From Roseovarius sp. THAF9 (GTDB lineage: Bacteria > Pseudomonadota > Alphaproteobacteria > Rhodobacterales > Rhodobacteraceae): DNA of 64,000 nucleotides. A program made the position numbers and the translations under genes. The notes beneath the pieces are model-generated. The model saw only the letters and a program-made list of their open reading frames with translations, was not told the DNA's origin and ran no database searches. Below, piece after piece: positions 36,120 through 43,457 of this stretch (position 1 is the first letter of the stretch; every line of letters begins with the position of its first letter). The DNA lies in assembly GCF_009363715.1 (NCBI RefSeq), contig NZ_CP045404.1, forward strand, positions 2,386,001-2,450,000. Direction: 5' to 3'.

Positions 36120-36764
36120 TCACTGCGCAGCGCGCAGTTTTTCGAAACGGTAGGTCAGGGCCGGACCGCCGGGCTGGCCATAGGCCAGTTCGGCGGTGAC
36201 CATGGCAAAGGGCTCGACGAAGCGAGCGGTGCGCAAACCACCGGCCTCCAGCGGCTCGAAGCCCGCATCGCGGATCAGGCCGCGTGCGACCTCCTTTGCG
36301 CCCTCGTCGTCGCCATAGGTAAGAACCTGCGGCCGCAGCGGATTGTTCCTGCGGTCAAAGACCGGTCCGAAGGCCTCCGAGGGCACGGTGTTGAAGCACG
36401 ACACCCACCGGGCGCGCGGCCGCAACGCCGCCAGTTCCTCGGCCCCCGAGGTGGTGGTTCCGACGACAAGGTCGGTATTGCTGTCATCGAGCGGCACGCA
36501 GCAATTCAGCACGACCGCGCCGTCCAGGTTTCCTGCCTTGTCCAGTGCATCACCGATGCGCGACCAGTGCACGGCAAGCAGAACCGCATCGGCCCCGGAC
36601 ACGGCCTCTGCCACGCTGCCATGCGCAGCGCCTGCGTCCCGCGCCAGCCGGTCAAGCTTTTGCGCGCTGCGCGAATACGAGAACGTGACCCCATGCCCGC
36701 TGGCGGCCCAGAGCCGCCCAAGCTGCGATCCCATCAGCCCGCTTCCGATGATGCCGATCTTCAT
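36120..36764 (-). CDS. F420-reductase-like NAD(P)-binding protein
   Basis: The 214-residue protein opens with a dinucleotide-binding [20 protein letters not shown] and has [15 protein letters not shown] strands near residue 57-68. The fold matches NADPH-dependent F420 reductase and 6-phosphogluconate-dehydrogenase-like N-domains. As F420 itself is unlikely in this organism, it is more probably an NADP-linked reductase of a small molecule. It lies between the cupin and CMD genes of the same operon. Confidence 0.82.
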   Translation of the reverse strand: MKIGIIGSGLMGSQLGRLWAASGHGVTFSYSRSAQKLDRLARDAGAAHGSVAEAVSGADAVLLAVHWSRIGDALDKAGNLDGAVVLNCCVPLDDSNTDLVVGTTTSGAEELAALRPRARWVSCFNTVPSEAFGPVFDRRNNPLRPQVLTYGDDEGAKEVARGLIRDAGFEPLEAGGLRTARFVEPFAMVTAELAYGQPGGPALTYRFEKLRAAQ

Positions 36765-36814
36765 TCCGTTCTCCTGTTGATGAACCGGCGGGGGCAGTCC
36801 CCGCCGGCAAAGGC

Positions 36815-37576
36815 TCAGTCAGAGCGGTTCGCGAACACGTCCTTGGCCACCGGCATCGCCGAGAAAACGCGCGGCCAGCCGGTGTAGAAAGCCAAATGCG
36901 ACAGCATCGCGCCCGCTTCCTCCTGCGTCAGGCCGTTGTCCATGGCGCGGTTCAGGTGAAAGGTCATTTGCTCGGGCTGACCGGCGGCGATCAGCGCGGC
37001 AACTGTAACGAGGCTGCGGTCCCGCGGCTCCAGCGCCGGGCGCAGCCACAGGTCGAGGAAAAGCAGCTGCTCGGTGTTGTCCACGACGCCTTGGCTGACT
37101 TCGCCATACGTGCCCTGAACGTGCTCCTGACGGGACGCTTCGGCCTCTTCGTTCAGCGGCAGAAGCTCCGGATCGACGTCCGGCAGGTCCTCGGCGCTCA
37201 CGCCGCGCTCCTCGTAGACCGGAGCGGCGGCCTCGGCGGCAGCGGTGGCGTTGCCCCAGCCGGAATAGAACGCAAGATGCGTGATCGTCTCGGAAATCTC
37301 GGCGGGCGTCACACCGGCATCAAGCGCGAGGGCGACGTAATCGCCCAGGTCTTCCGTTTCGTGCCGGGTCATCATGGCGGCGAGGGTGATCAGGGAACGG
37401 TCGCGCACGGACAGGTCTTCGGACTGCCACACGGAGCCGAAGAGGGAGTCCTGGGAATAGGCCTCCAGCGCGGGGGCCACGCTGCCGACCGCGTCTGGAA
37501 GTGTTTCAGCCGGTGTCTGCGCCGAGGCGGATGCGGCGAGAAGGGACATGGCGGAAGCGGCAAAATGCGTCTTCAT
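36815..37576 (-). CDS. Exported protein with two carboxymuconolactone-decarboxylase-like domains
   Basis: The 253-residue protein starts at ATG 37576 (AAAGG upstream) with a signal peptide (MKTHFAASAMSLLAASASA). Two alpha-helical CMD repeats follow, each with the pattern LxxRDRSLxTxAAxxA: RDRSLITLAAMMTRHE near residue 57 and RDRSLVTVAALIAAGQ near 180. Each is followed by HLAFYSGW or HLAFYTGW. No Cys-x-x-Cys is present, so it is not an AhpD-type peroxidase. Its location implies a periplasmic task; the reaction is unknown. Confidence 0.85.
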   Translation of the reverse strand: MKTHFAASAMSLLAASASAQTPAETLPDAVGSVAPALEAYSQDSLFGSVWQSEDLSVRDRSLITLAAMMTRHETEDLGDYVALALDAGVTPAEISETITHLAFYSGWGNATAAAEAAAPVYEERGVSAEDLPDVDPELLPLNEEAEASRQEHVQGTYGEVSQGVVDNTEQLLFLDLWLRPALEPRDRSLVTVAALIAAGQPEQMTFHLNRAMDNGLTQEEAGAMLSHLAFYTGWPRVFSAMPVAKDVFANRSD

Positions 37577-37661
37577 GGGGAAAACCTTTCGGATCATGTT
37601 GTAACTGCCCCATGATCTGGTCGCTTCGGCACAAAGGTTAATGCCGCCCGTCCCCAAGCCA

Positions 37662-37682
37662 CTCATGAGCTTGGCTCATGAG
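37662..37682 (-). promoter_or_regulatory. LysR-type operator copy B, upstream of the double-CMD operon
   Basis: The octamer CTCATGAG occurs twice, 13 bp apart. The overlapping core ATGAGCTTGGCTCAT (37665-37679) is a perfect dyad with T-N11-A. It lies about 89 bp before the double-CMD gene and is the best match among the five copies. Confidence 0.75.
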
Positions 37683-37685
37683 CTC

Positions 37686-38615
37686 TCACGCGCGCTCACG
37701 CAACGCGTCCAAAACGACCTGGAACGCCGAGGATGGGCGCTGTCGGCTGGGATAATACAGATGGAAACCAGGGAAATACGGCGAATACTCGCCTAGGCAG
37801 ATGCGCAAATCGCCCGCATCGAGCTTCTTTTGCGCCAGGCGTTCCGGCACCAGCGCAAGACCATGACCGTCCGTGGCCGCACGCAGGACAGGGTTGATCA
37901 TGTTGAAAACAGCCTGCCCCTGCACCTTCACCCGGATCTCGTTTCCGTCAGCATCCTCGAACTCCCACGCGTAGAGCGCGCCATGCGTCGACAGGCGCAG
38001 GTTGATGCAGCGGTGGCTTGTCAGGTCCTGCGGCGTCTCGGGCACACCCGCGGACTCGAAATAGTCAGGGGCGCCGACGCAGATCATCCGCTCGTCCGGC
38101 CCGATCCGCATCGCGATCATGCCTTCGCTCACCTGCTCGCCGTACCGCACACCGGCATCACATTGCGACTCCGCAAGATCCGAATAGCCGTAATCCACCA
38201 CGAACTCGACCTTGACCGCCGGATGCGCCTTGAGCACCGGGGAAAGCTTCGGCCACAGTAGGGACTCGATCGCGTATTCCACCGCGACGATCCGCACCGT
38301 ACCGGTCGGCTGGTCCTGCGCATCGTTCAGCGCCTGAAGCCGCGATTCGATCTTCTCGAAGCAGGGATTCAGCGTGGCCAGCAGATCCTCGCCCTCGATC
38401 GTCGGTGCAACCGAACGGGTCGTGCGCGTCAGCAGGCGCAGGCCAAGCCGCTTTTCCAGCCCCTTGATCGTGTGGCTGAGCGCGGATTGCGATACGTTCA
38501 GACGCGCCGCGGCCCTGGTAAAGCTGCGTTCCTCCGCAACGGCGGCCAGCGCGATGAGGTCGTTGATGTTTTCTCGTAGCATGGCGGAAGCGTTGATCTC
38601 TCTGTCGATGATCAT
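37686..38615 (-). CDS. LysR-family regulator of the redox module
   Basis: The 309-residue regulator has a winged helix at residues 14-72 (AVAEERSFTRAAARLNVSQS, then LGLRLLTRTTRSVAPT) and an effector domain (about 100-300). ATG 38615 is preceded by GGAGGTGAACC. Five LTTR-like sites lie in front of the surrounding transcription units, including one (38637) just upstream of this gene, which suggests autoregulation. The effector is unknown; a reactive aldehyde or quinone is a guess from the regulated genes. Confidence 0.88.
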   Translation of the reverse strand: MIIDREINASAMLRENINDLIALAAVAEERSFTRAAARLNVSQSALSHTIKGLEKRLGLRLLTRTTRSVAPTIEGEDLLATLNPCFEKIESRLQALNDAQDQPTGTVRIVAVEYAIESLLWPKLSPVLKAHPAVKVEFVVDYGYSDLAESQCDAGVRYGEQVSEGMIAMRIGPDERMICVGAPDYFESAGVPETPQDLTSHRCINLRLSTHGALYAWEFEDADGNEIRVKVQGQAVFNMINPVLRAATDGHGLALVPERLAQKKLDAGDLRICLGEYSPYFPGFHLYYPSRQRPSSAFQVVLDALRERA

Positions 38616-38633
38616 GGCAGGTTCACCTCCGGA

Positions 38634-38654
38634 TATATGTGCTTGGCTCATAAA
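38634..38654 (-). promoter_or_regulatory. LysR-type operator copy C, upstream of the lysR gene
   Basis: The core ATGTGCTTGGCTCAT (38637-38651) ends only 22 bp before the lysR start, a position suited to autorepression. It follows the same T-N11-A pattern as the other copies. Confidence 0.65.
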
Positions 38655-38678
38655 GTCCATGCATTATGCGCTTGCGAG

Positions 38679-39680
38679 TTACGGAAGGAGCCGGATGAGC
38701 CGGTCGCGCGAGGCGCCGTCGCCGCGCGGGGAGCGGTTGGTGGTGATTGCAAGAATACCGTCTTGCGTTACAACGAGGTCGCGTATCCGTTCGCCGGTGT
38801 GGAAGGCTTCGCGCACCTCCCCGTCCTCGGTCACGGCAAGCACACCCTGCGCCCGAAGTCCTGCCAGCAACAGGTTCTCACCGTCCCAGGCCAGGCCCGA
38901 CGGCGCCCAGGTTGTGCCCCCGGAATGCGCCAGCGGCGCATGCATCCCGTCGCGCGTCTCGTCGCCTTGGATCAGCGGCCAGCCATAGTTCCCGCCCGCC
39001 TCGACGCGGTTCACCTCGTCATGGCCGGACTGCCCGTGCTCGGCGACGAACAGCACGCCGTCGTCGTTCCAGGCAAGGCCCTGCGGATTGCGGTGCCCCA
39101 GCGAATAGACGGGCGAGCCCGGAAACGGGTTGTCGGCAGGCACGTCGCCTTCCGGCGTGACCCTCAGGACCTTGCCTGCCAAGCTCTGCATGTCCTGCGG
39201 CCGCTCCCGGTTCTCGGTCCATCCGGTGGTGACATAAAGCATGCCGTCCGGGCCAAAGGCCACGCGGCCGCCGTTGTACAGCGGGTGACCGGGGATGTCG
39301 TCGACAAGAACCCGCGTCTCGCGCCAAGCATTGCCGTCGCGAACGACCTCGATAACCCGGTTCCTGCGCTTCTCGGGCGTTCCATGGTGCTGGTACAGGA
39401 TCACACGCCCGCTTTCAGTGAAATCCGGCCTCAGCGCGAGACCAAGCAGCCCACCGCCACGGTCGTCGAGGATCGGCACGCTGGTGATCACCGGCAGGCG
39501 CAGCAACTCGCCGTTTTCCAGCACCGACAGGGTGCCGGCCTTTTCCGTGATATAGAGACGCTCCTCACTGGCCTCGATGTCCCAGGGATAGTTCAGGTCG
39601 GGCAGAACCGTTTCGATCGTCTGGCCATGCGCGGGCAGCGCCAGAATCGCTGCGGTCAGAAGGTGCAGAACGCGTTTCAT
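38679..39680 (-). CDS. PQQ-dependent soluble aldose dehydrogenase-like protein
   Basis: The 333-residue periplasmic beta-propeller has a signal peptide (MKRVLHLLTAAILALPAHGQ). Family segments are PWDIEASEERLYITEKAG near 32, RGGGLLGLALRPDF near 73, ARNR-like HRNPQGLAWND near 195, and HGQSGHDEVNRVEAGGNYGW near 214-233. This matches soluble aldose sugar dehydrogenases such as Asd/YliI, which oxidise sugars with PQQ. It probably follows the secreted cupin gene in one operon (60 bp gap). Confidence 0.88.
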   Translation of the reverse strand: MKRVLHLLTAAILALPAHGQTIETVLPDLNYPWDIEASEERLYITEKAGTLSVLENGELLRLPVITSVPILDDRGGGLLGLALRPDFTESGRVILYQHHGTPEKRRNRVIEVVRDGNAWRETRVLVDDIPGHPLYNGGRVAFGPDGMLYVTTGWTENRERPQDMQSLAGKVLRVTPEGDVPADNPFPGSPVYSLGHRNPQGLAWNDDGVLFVAEHGQSGHDEVNRVEAGGNYGWPLIQGDETRDGMHAPLAHSGGTTWAPSGLAWDGENLLLAGLRAQGVLAVTEDGEVREAFHTGERIRDLVVTQDGILAITTNRSPRGDGASRDRLIRLLP

Positions 39681-39740
39681 GTCGGCGAAAGCTCCATAGC
39701 GTCAGAAAAGGCGGCCCGCACAAGGCGGACCGCCGAAAGG

Positions 39741-40199
39741 TCACTGTGCATATTCCTCATCGGTGACATGCTCGCCCCAGGTCACGGCCGAGCCGTCCTC
39801 GTTTCCCTGGATGGCGTAGTGCGTCACCGAGGTGGTGTCGGTCGCACCGTGCCAGTGCTCGGTTTCCGGCGGACACCAGACGACATCACCGGCCTGGATG
39901 ACCTCCTTGTCCTGCCCGCGTTCCTGCACCCAGCCGGTGCCGTGGGTGACCACCAGCATCTGCCCCACCGGATGCGTGTGCCAGGCCGAGCGGGCCCCGG
40001 GCAGGAACGTCACCTCGCCCGCGCTGACGCCGTTCATCTCGGGCGGAAAAACGGGCGCGACATAGGCGGTGCCGGTAAAGGTTTCTTCGCTCCCGATCTG
40101 CCCGCCGCGATCTTGCGTGTGGGTTATGGTCTGAGATTGCGCAAAAGCGGCCGGGGCGGCCAGCCCAAGCGCGAGGGTCGTTCCGATCAGGTGTTTCAT
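39741..40199 (-). CDS. Secreted cupin-domain protein, paralogue of the cupin at 35713
   Basis: The 152-residue protein has a cleavable signal (MKHLIGTTLALGLAAPAAFA) and a cupin core: GARSAWHTHPVGQMLVV near residue 72-88 and CPPETEHWHGATDTT near 115-129. It shares the order and spacing of FTGT, WHTHP, GDVVW and HWHGA with the cytoplasmic cupin, so the two are duplicates sent to different compartments. ATG 40199 is preceded by AAAGGAGACAACC. It is the first gene of the unit with the PQQ-type dehydrogenase. Confidence 0.86.
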   Translation of the reverse strand: MKHLIGTTLALGLAAPAAFAQSQTITHTQDRGGQIGSEETFTGTAYVAPVFPPEMNGVSAGEVTFLPGARSAWHTHPVGQMLVVTHGTGWVQERGQDKEVIQAGDVVWCPPETEHWHGATDTTSVTHYAIQGNEDGSAVTWGEHVTDEEYAQ

Positions 40200-40442
40200 G
40201 ACGGGTTGTCTCCTTTCGTCGAATTGCGGCCTTGCGGCGGGGCTCGTCCCGCGCCGCTCACAATCAAGGTAGAGTGCATAGCAGGCGGGATAATGCGGCG
40301 CGGGCGGCATCCAACCATGAGGCGCATTCATGAACGGGGCCGTTTGTGTGGGGATCGTGGCCCGCCGGGCTCGCTACCGCACCCGTTTCGATGGGGCCGG
40401 TACCCGGGCCGTCGCGGACCTGAAGGGCCGAACGCCGTCATA

Positions 40443-40463
40443 CTCATGGCCCTGGCTCATGAG
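40443..40463 (+). promoter_or_regulatory. LysR-type operator copy D in the divergent cupin/cyclophilin gap
   Basis: The core ATGGCCCTGGCTCAT (40446-40460) is followed by GAG. It lies 80 bp before the cyclophilin-like gene and 247 bp before the secreted cupin gene on the other strand. Confidence 0.65.
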
Positions 40464-40539
40464 TGTAAGCGACATCTTCCCCCTATTCTTTGCCACCGGA
40501 GCGGTTAGAGTGCTGGCAAGGCAAGGACGGAAACCCAGT

Positions 40540-40995
40540 ATGGCCGGCAGACCCTATATCCAACTGGCACTGACCGCTGCGGCTCTTTTCTTTGCACCGG
40601 CCAAAGCTGGACATGCTGATGATTTCAATAGCAGGAATGCCATGACCCGGATAAACGTTATTGTCGGAGACGAGGTGATGCCCGCGACGCTGGACGACAC
40701 CCCTGCCGCGCAGGACTTCGCATCGATGCTGCCGCTCGACCTGACGCTCAGAGATTACCACGGCATCGAAAAGGTCGCCGACCTCGACCGAAAGCTCGAC
40801 GACACGGACGCGCCGCGCGCCTATGCACCTGAACCGGGTGACATCACGCAGTATCGGCCATGGGGCAACCTCGCGATCTTCTACAAGCCGTTCCAGTCTT
40901 CGGCCGGGCTGCTGCGGCTGGGTGAGTTTGACGGTTCGCTCGAGCCGTTGATGCGGGAGGGGAATTTTTCCGTACGCATCGAACTCGCCGACTGA
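40540..40995 (+). CDS. Exported cyclophilin-like fold protein
   Basis: The 151-residue protein has an N-terminal signal (AGRPYIQLALTAAALFFAPAKA) and a small beta-rich domain. Segments MTRINVIVGDEVMPATLDDTP near residue 37-57, ASMLPLDLTLRDY near 63, YRPWGNLAIFYKP near 107 and GLLRLGEFDG near 124 fit the bacterial cyclophilin-like family. That family is thought to lack or have weak isomerase activity. ATG 40540 was chosen by signal peptide; the frame is open upstream. The gene is driven from the gap with operator copy D. Confidence 0.8.
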   Translation: MAGRPYIQLALTAAALFFAPAKAGHADDFNSRNAMTRINVIVGDEVMPATLDDTPAAQDFASMLPLDLTLRDYHGIEKVADLDRKLDDTDAPRAYAPEPGDITQYRPWGNLAIFYKPFQSSAGLLRLGEFDGSLEPLMREGNFSVRIELAD

Positions 40996-41935
40996 TACCT
41001 GTCCTCGCACTGATCCTGAGAGGGCTACCCATGTTCCGCGTGCGGAGCCGCTGGCTATCCGTTGTAAAAGAGAAAACCAGCACAATGGCCGATATGTAAG
41101 CTTTCCGGATGTCCCGCCGCGGGAACATGGACGTGAACAAGATCCTGTTCGCACCAAGGCGCAGCCGGGACCTGGCTTTTCGGAGTGATCTGGCACTACG
41201 CTCTGGGCGGTCACCGAACGGCGGTGGGTGGAGAACTGCTGATCGCACGCCGGCAGGCCGCGGTATGCGCCTCGGCCAGCCTACTCATACTGGCCGCAGG
41301 TTGCCTGTGGCACATCTCCTTCGTCTTCCGCATTACGGCGAGAGTATCCCTAAGATTTGTTGCCGGAATGGGCTTCGGCCTGATCTTCGTGGTCCTTGGA
41401 TACTTGTTGTGCGCATGGCGCAGACCCGCACTGCCAACATTCGCCATTCGAAGATGCTGCAAGGTGGACGAATGGCCGGTCTGGTGAATCTGCGGCGCGG
41501 CGCTGACGACCACGGCTGATGGCAGCTCTGGGCCGTGAGTAAGGCTTGGAAAAACAGCGTACAGTGGCAGCTCCTATTGGTGCCTGTTGTCAGAAGAGAA
41601 AATCTGCCGCGCTTTCGCGCGGCAGGTCTTGCTCTCATATCCTTTTTCGGACTTCTCTCTCTGCGCATAACCGATCGAGTGCGGCGTATCGTGTCAGGCT
41701 GGGCCGTCATCAACTTCAACAAGAAGAAACGCAGCTGGTGCTGGAAGGCCCCGACGATTGCCGAGCTTCGAGAGACCGGCGTGGCCTATGGGCGGGAGCG
41801 GCTCCACAGGCCTATGCGCTGATGCGCGGTCAGCCAACTCTCGGTCTTCGATCGCACCCTTTTGTTTCGAAAAGGCCTCCACCAAGGCGGTCGACCCGCT
41901 GTGACTTGCGCCGACGCGAAGCAGCCCCCCGCCCC
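40996..41935. other. Poorly coding right part of the island
   Basis: This 940-bp stretch has only weak frames. One on the plus strand (41185-41487, GTG start, 100 codons) predicts two membrane segments (AAVCASASLLILAAG and GMGFGLIFVVLGYLLCAW) but has no proper ribosome site. A hairpin lies at 41604-41625. Other frames are chance products. It may be decayed cargo. Confidence 0.4.
41604..41625 (-). terminator. Hairpin with minus-strand T-tract
   Basis: A perfect 9-bp stem (CTGCCGCGC with GCGCGGCAG) and 4-nt loop is followed on the minus strand by ATTTTCTCTT. It could end transcripts from the PrtN-like gene about 310 bp upstream. Confidence 0.55.
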
Positions 41936-42187
41936 TCAGCGACCCATCGCCCGTCGCGCCTCGTCGGCCTTTTTGTCCAAAAAACCGGCGAGATCCGTAA
42001 GCATGATGATCCGCCGCGCCTTCTGAGAGGCGTCTTCAAGACGGATGACAGGCAGGTCAATCTCCTGGTTCTCCACCTTCTTGAGGAACTTGCCCTCAGT
42101 TAGGTTGAAGTGGTTGACGGCGACGGTTTTCACGTCAAGGTCTGGCTTACCGTTGTAGGCGACCATAAGCATCATGAAAGTGTTCAT
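41936..42187 (-). CDS. PrtN-family (pyocin activator-like) protein near the right end of the island
   Basis: The 83-residue protein starts MNTFMMLMVAYNGKPDLDVK and continues with KFLKKVENQEIDLPVIR, an SQKARR motif and MLTDLAGFLDKKADEARR. This is the PrtN-family pattern of small DNA-binding activators. ATG 42187 was preferred to an in-frame ATG 18 bp upstream because family members begin MNT-x-x-L; GGAGG lies upstream of it. Together with its homologue at 17154 it brackets the island. Confidence 0.78.
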   Translation of the reverse strand: MNTFMMLMVAYNGKPDLDVKTVAVNHFNLTEGKFLKKVENQEIDLPVIRLEDASQKARRIIMLTDLAGFLDKKADEARRAMGR

Positions 42188-42503
42188 TTTGGACTTTTCC
42201 TCCATTAGCGGCGCTGATCGACCGCAAGAGGAAGAGGGGGTCGTTCTGATTTGCCCGGAAATTTCCGCTGAACAATCTCACGCAGTTGTGTGCCGGTTCA
42301 GCGTGAGATCCTCCGTTGAATGGCGCTGGCGCCTTGTGTCGGGGGTCGTAGCGCGCCCTATCGTTCTCGCGGCAAGGAGTGCCCGCAGGGGACCGAACTG
42401 CTGGACAGAGTTCACTTGCCTGCTACAATCTTCAGACTTGGATGATGAGGTCCGGCCGCAGTGCTACATTGGTGCTACAGAGCAAATACGCCGACAGAAA
42501 TTC
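42188..42503. other. Non-coding DNA before the right attachment site
   Basis: No gene is supported. There is an inverted repeat (ATCTCACGC at 42275-42283 and GCGTGAGAT at 42301-42309) and a repeated TGCTACA pair near 42460-42480. An AT-rich stretch follows close to the attachment site. Such repeats near an att site may be arm sites for integrase or accessory factors; this is inference. Confidence 0.4.
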
Positions 42504-42596
42504 CTATATAAATAAGGGGCTTTTTTGAAATGGCGTCCAGTCCATCATGGGCGCACAAGATAAGCGCGCGGCCTGTGTGGCTGCGTTCAAGCGCAT
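42504..42596 (-). pseudogene. dusA: dusA 5' remnant (displaced original start)
   Basis: On the minus strand ATG 42596, with GAGGAG 7-8 bp upstream, opens 30 codons. The first 21 read MRLNAATQAARLSCAPMMDWT, matching the dusA N-terminus (residues RLSVAPMMDWT), and then run into island DNA and a TAG stop. This is what remains of the chromosomal dusA start after an element crossed over inside the APMMDWT codons. The intact dusA is 27 kb away at 14604-15611 with a different N-terminal leader. Confidence 0.85.
42535..42554. repeat. Attachment site attR in the dusA remnant
   Basis: GTCCAGTCCATCATGGGCGC differs from the left copy (15541-15560) at two of 20 positions, each a third codon position of the shared APMMDWT reading frame. 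It marks the right boundary of the island. Confidence 0.85.
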
Positions 42597-42802
42597 TTAA
42601 ACATCTCCTCGGGGCCGCCGACATCTGGAACGTACCCGCAGCTTACACAATACGCATAAGAAGGATGATCTGCCACCCTGCCCCGCGCAAAGACAGGCGA
42701 ACTGCGACGAATGAGCGGGGTCTGAAGGTAGCAACGGCAGGGGTTTAGGTGTTTGATGCCACGGTTTGATGGTGTGATACTTTCGTTGGCATGGACGGAA
42801 GC

Positions 42803-43174
42803 ATTAATGGAATCCAGTTCGCAGAGCAGCCACGCAACCGTGGCAGCATTACGTTTCGCAAGATGCGGTTTGATCTGATCTGCGAAGCCACTGGCATCGA
42901 GCATCGCCTGACCAAACCCAACCATCCGTGGACAAACGGTCAAGTCGAACGGATGAACCGTACGATCAAGGACGCGACGGTCAAAAGGTATCACTACGAT
43001 AGCCACAATCAGCTTCGCAGACACTTCGCCGACTTTCTCGATGCGTACAACTCTGCACGTCGCCTGAAGACCTTGAGCGGCCTCACACCCTATAGTTACA
43101 TCTGCAAAATCTCGACATCAGAGCCAGAACGATTCATCCTAATTCCGATCCACCAGATGCCGGGACTGAACACC
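42803..43174 (+). pseudogene. IS481-family transposase, 3' fragment
   Basis: The frame encodes the C-terminal part of an IS481-type DDE transposase: EHRLTKPNHPWTNGQVERMN contains the last catalytic Glu, then KRYHYDSHNQLRRHFADFL and SGLTPYSYICKI. The first two catalytic Asp and the N-terminal helix-turn-helix are missing. The usual end (near PGLNT) is not followed by a stop, and the frame runs on into unrelated sequence. It is a dead remnant lying outside the island, between its right end and the TonB receptor gene. Confidence 0.8.
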
Positions 43175-43457
43175 AAGGTGGCAGTTGAGTCCGATCCTTC
43201 ACATGTCTGCTTTGCGGAACCCTCAATCTACACTGCACACTTTTGTACTCGGGTAGCGTCTCGGCATGGTGGCGTGCTCCCATCGGGTGGCCAATCTCGG
43301 CAATTACCGGATTGCCGCTCACCAGATCTTACTCGATGCATCGCGCCACCGTTGTCTCGAACAAGTGACGCAAAAGTTCACTCTCTGGGAAATGCCACCT
43401 GGCCTGCCGCCGCATGCAGCGCCTCGACATCCGGCGGCGGCGCGGGGTTCTTCCCGG
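43175..43457. other. Spacer between IS remnant and TonB receptor
   Basis: About 280 bp with no gene. It may contain the 3' end of the IS481 element, but no terminal inverted repeat was recognised. Confidence 0.35.

Larger units (their letters stand above)
15541..42554. mobile_element. 27-kb genomic island integrated in the 5' end of dusA
   Basis: The element is bounded by near-identical 20-bp attachment sites, one inside dusA and one inside a dusA 5' remnant. A tyrosine integrase begins 219 bp from dusA. PrtN-like small proteins lie near both ends. It carries an IS91-type insertion and two metabolic modules, but no phage structural or conjugation genes were seen, so it may be non-autonomous or decayed. 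Integration at the 5' end of dusA is a known habit of a family of integrases. The alternative, two stacked insertions sharing dusA, cannot be excluded. Confidence 0.85.

Noticed and set aside
41535..41822. A 95-codon plus-strand frame near the right end of the island
   Set aside because: It runs through the strong hairpin at 41604-41625, has a GTG without ribosome site and shows no family features.
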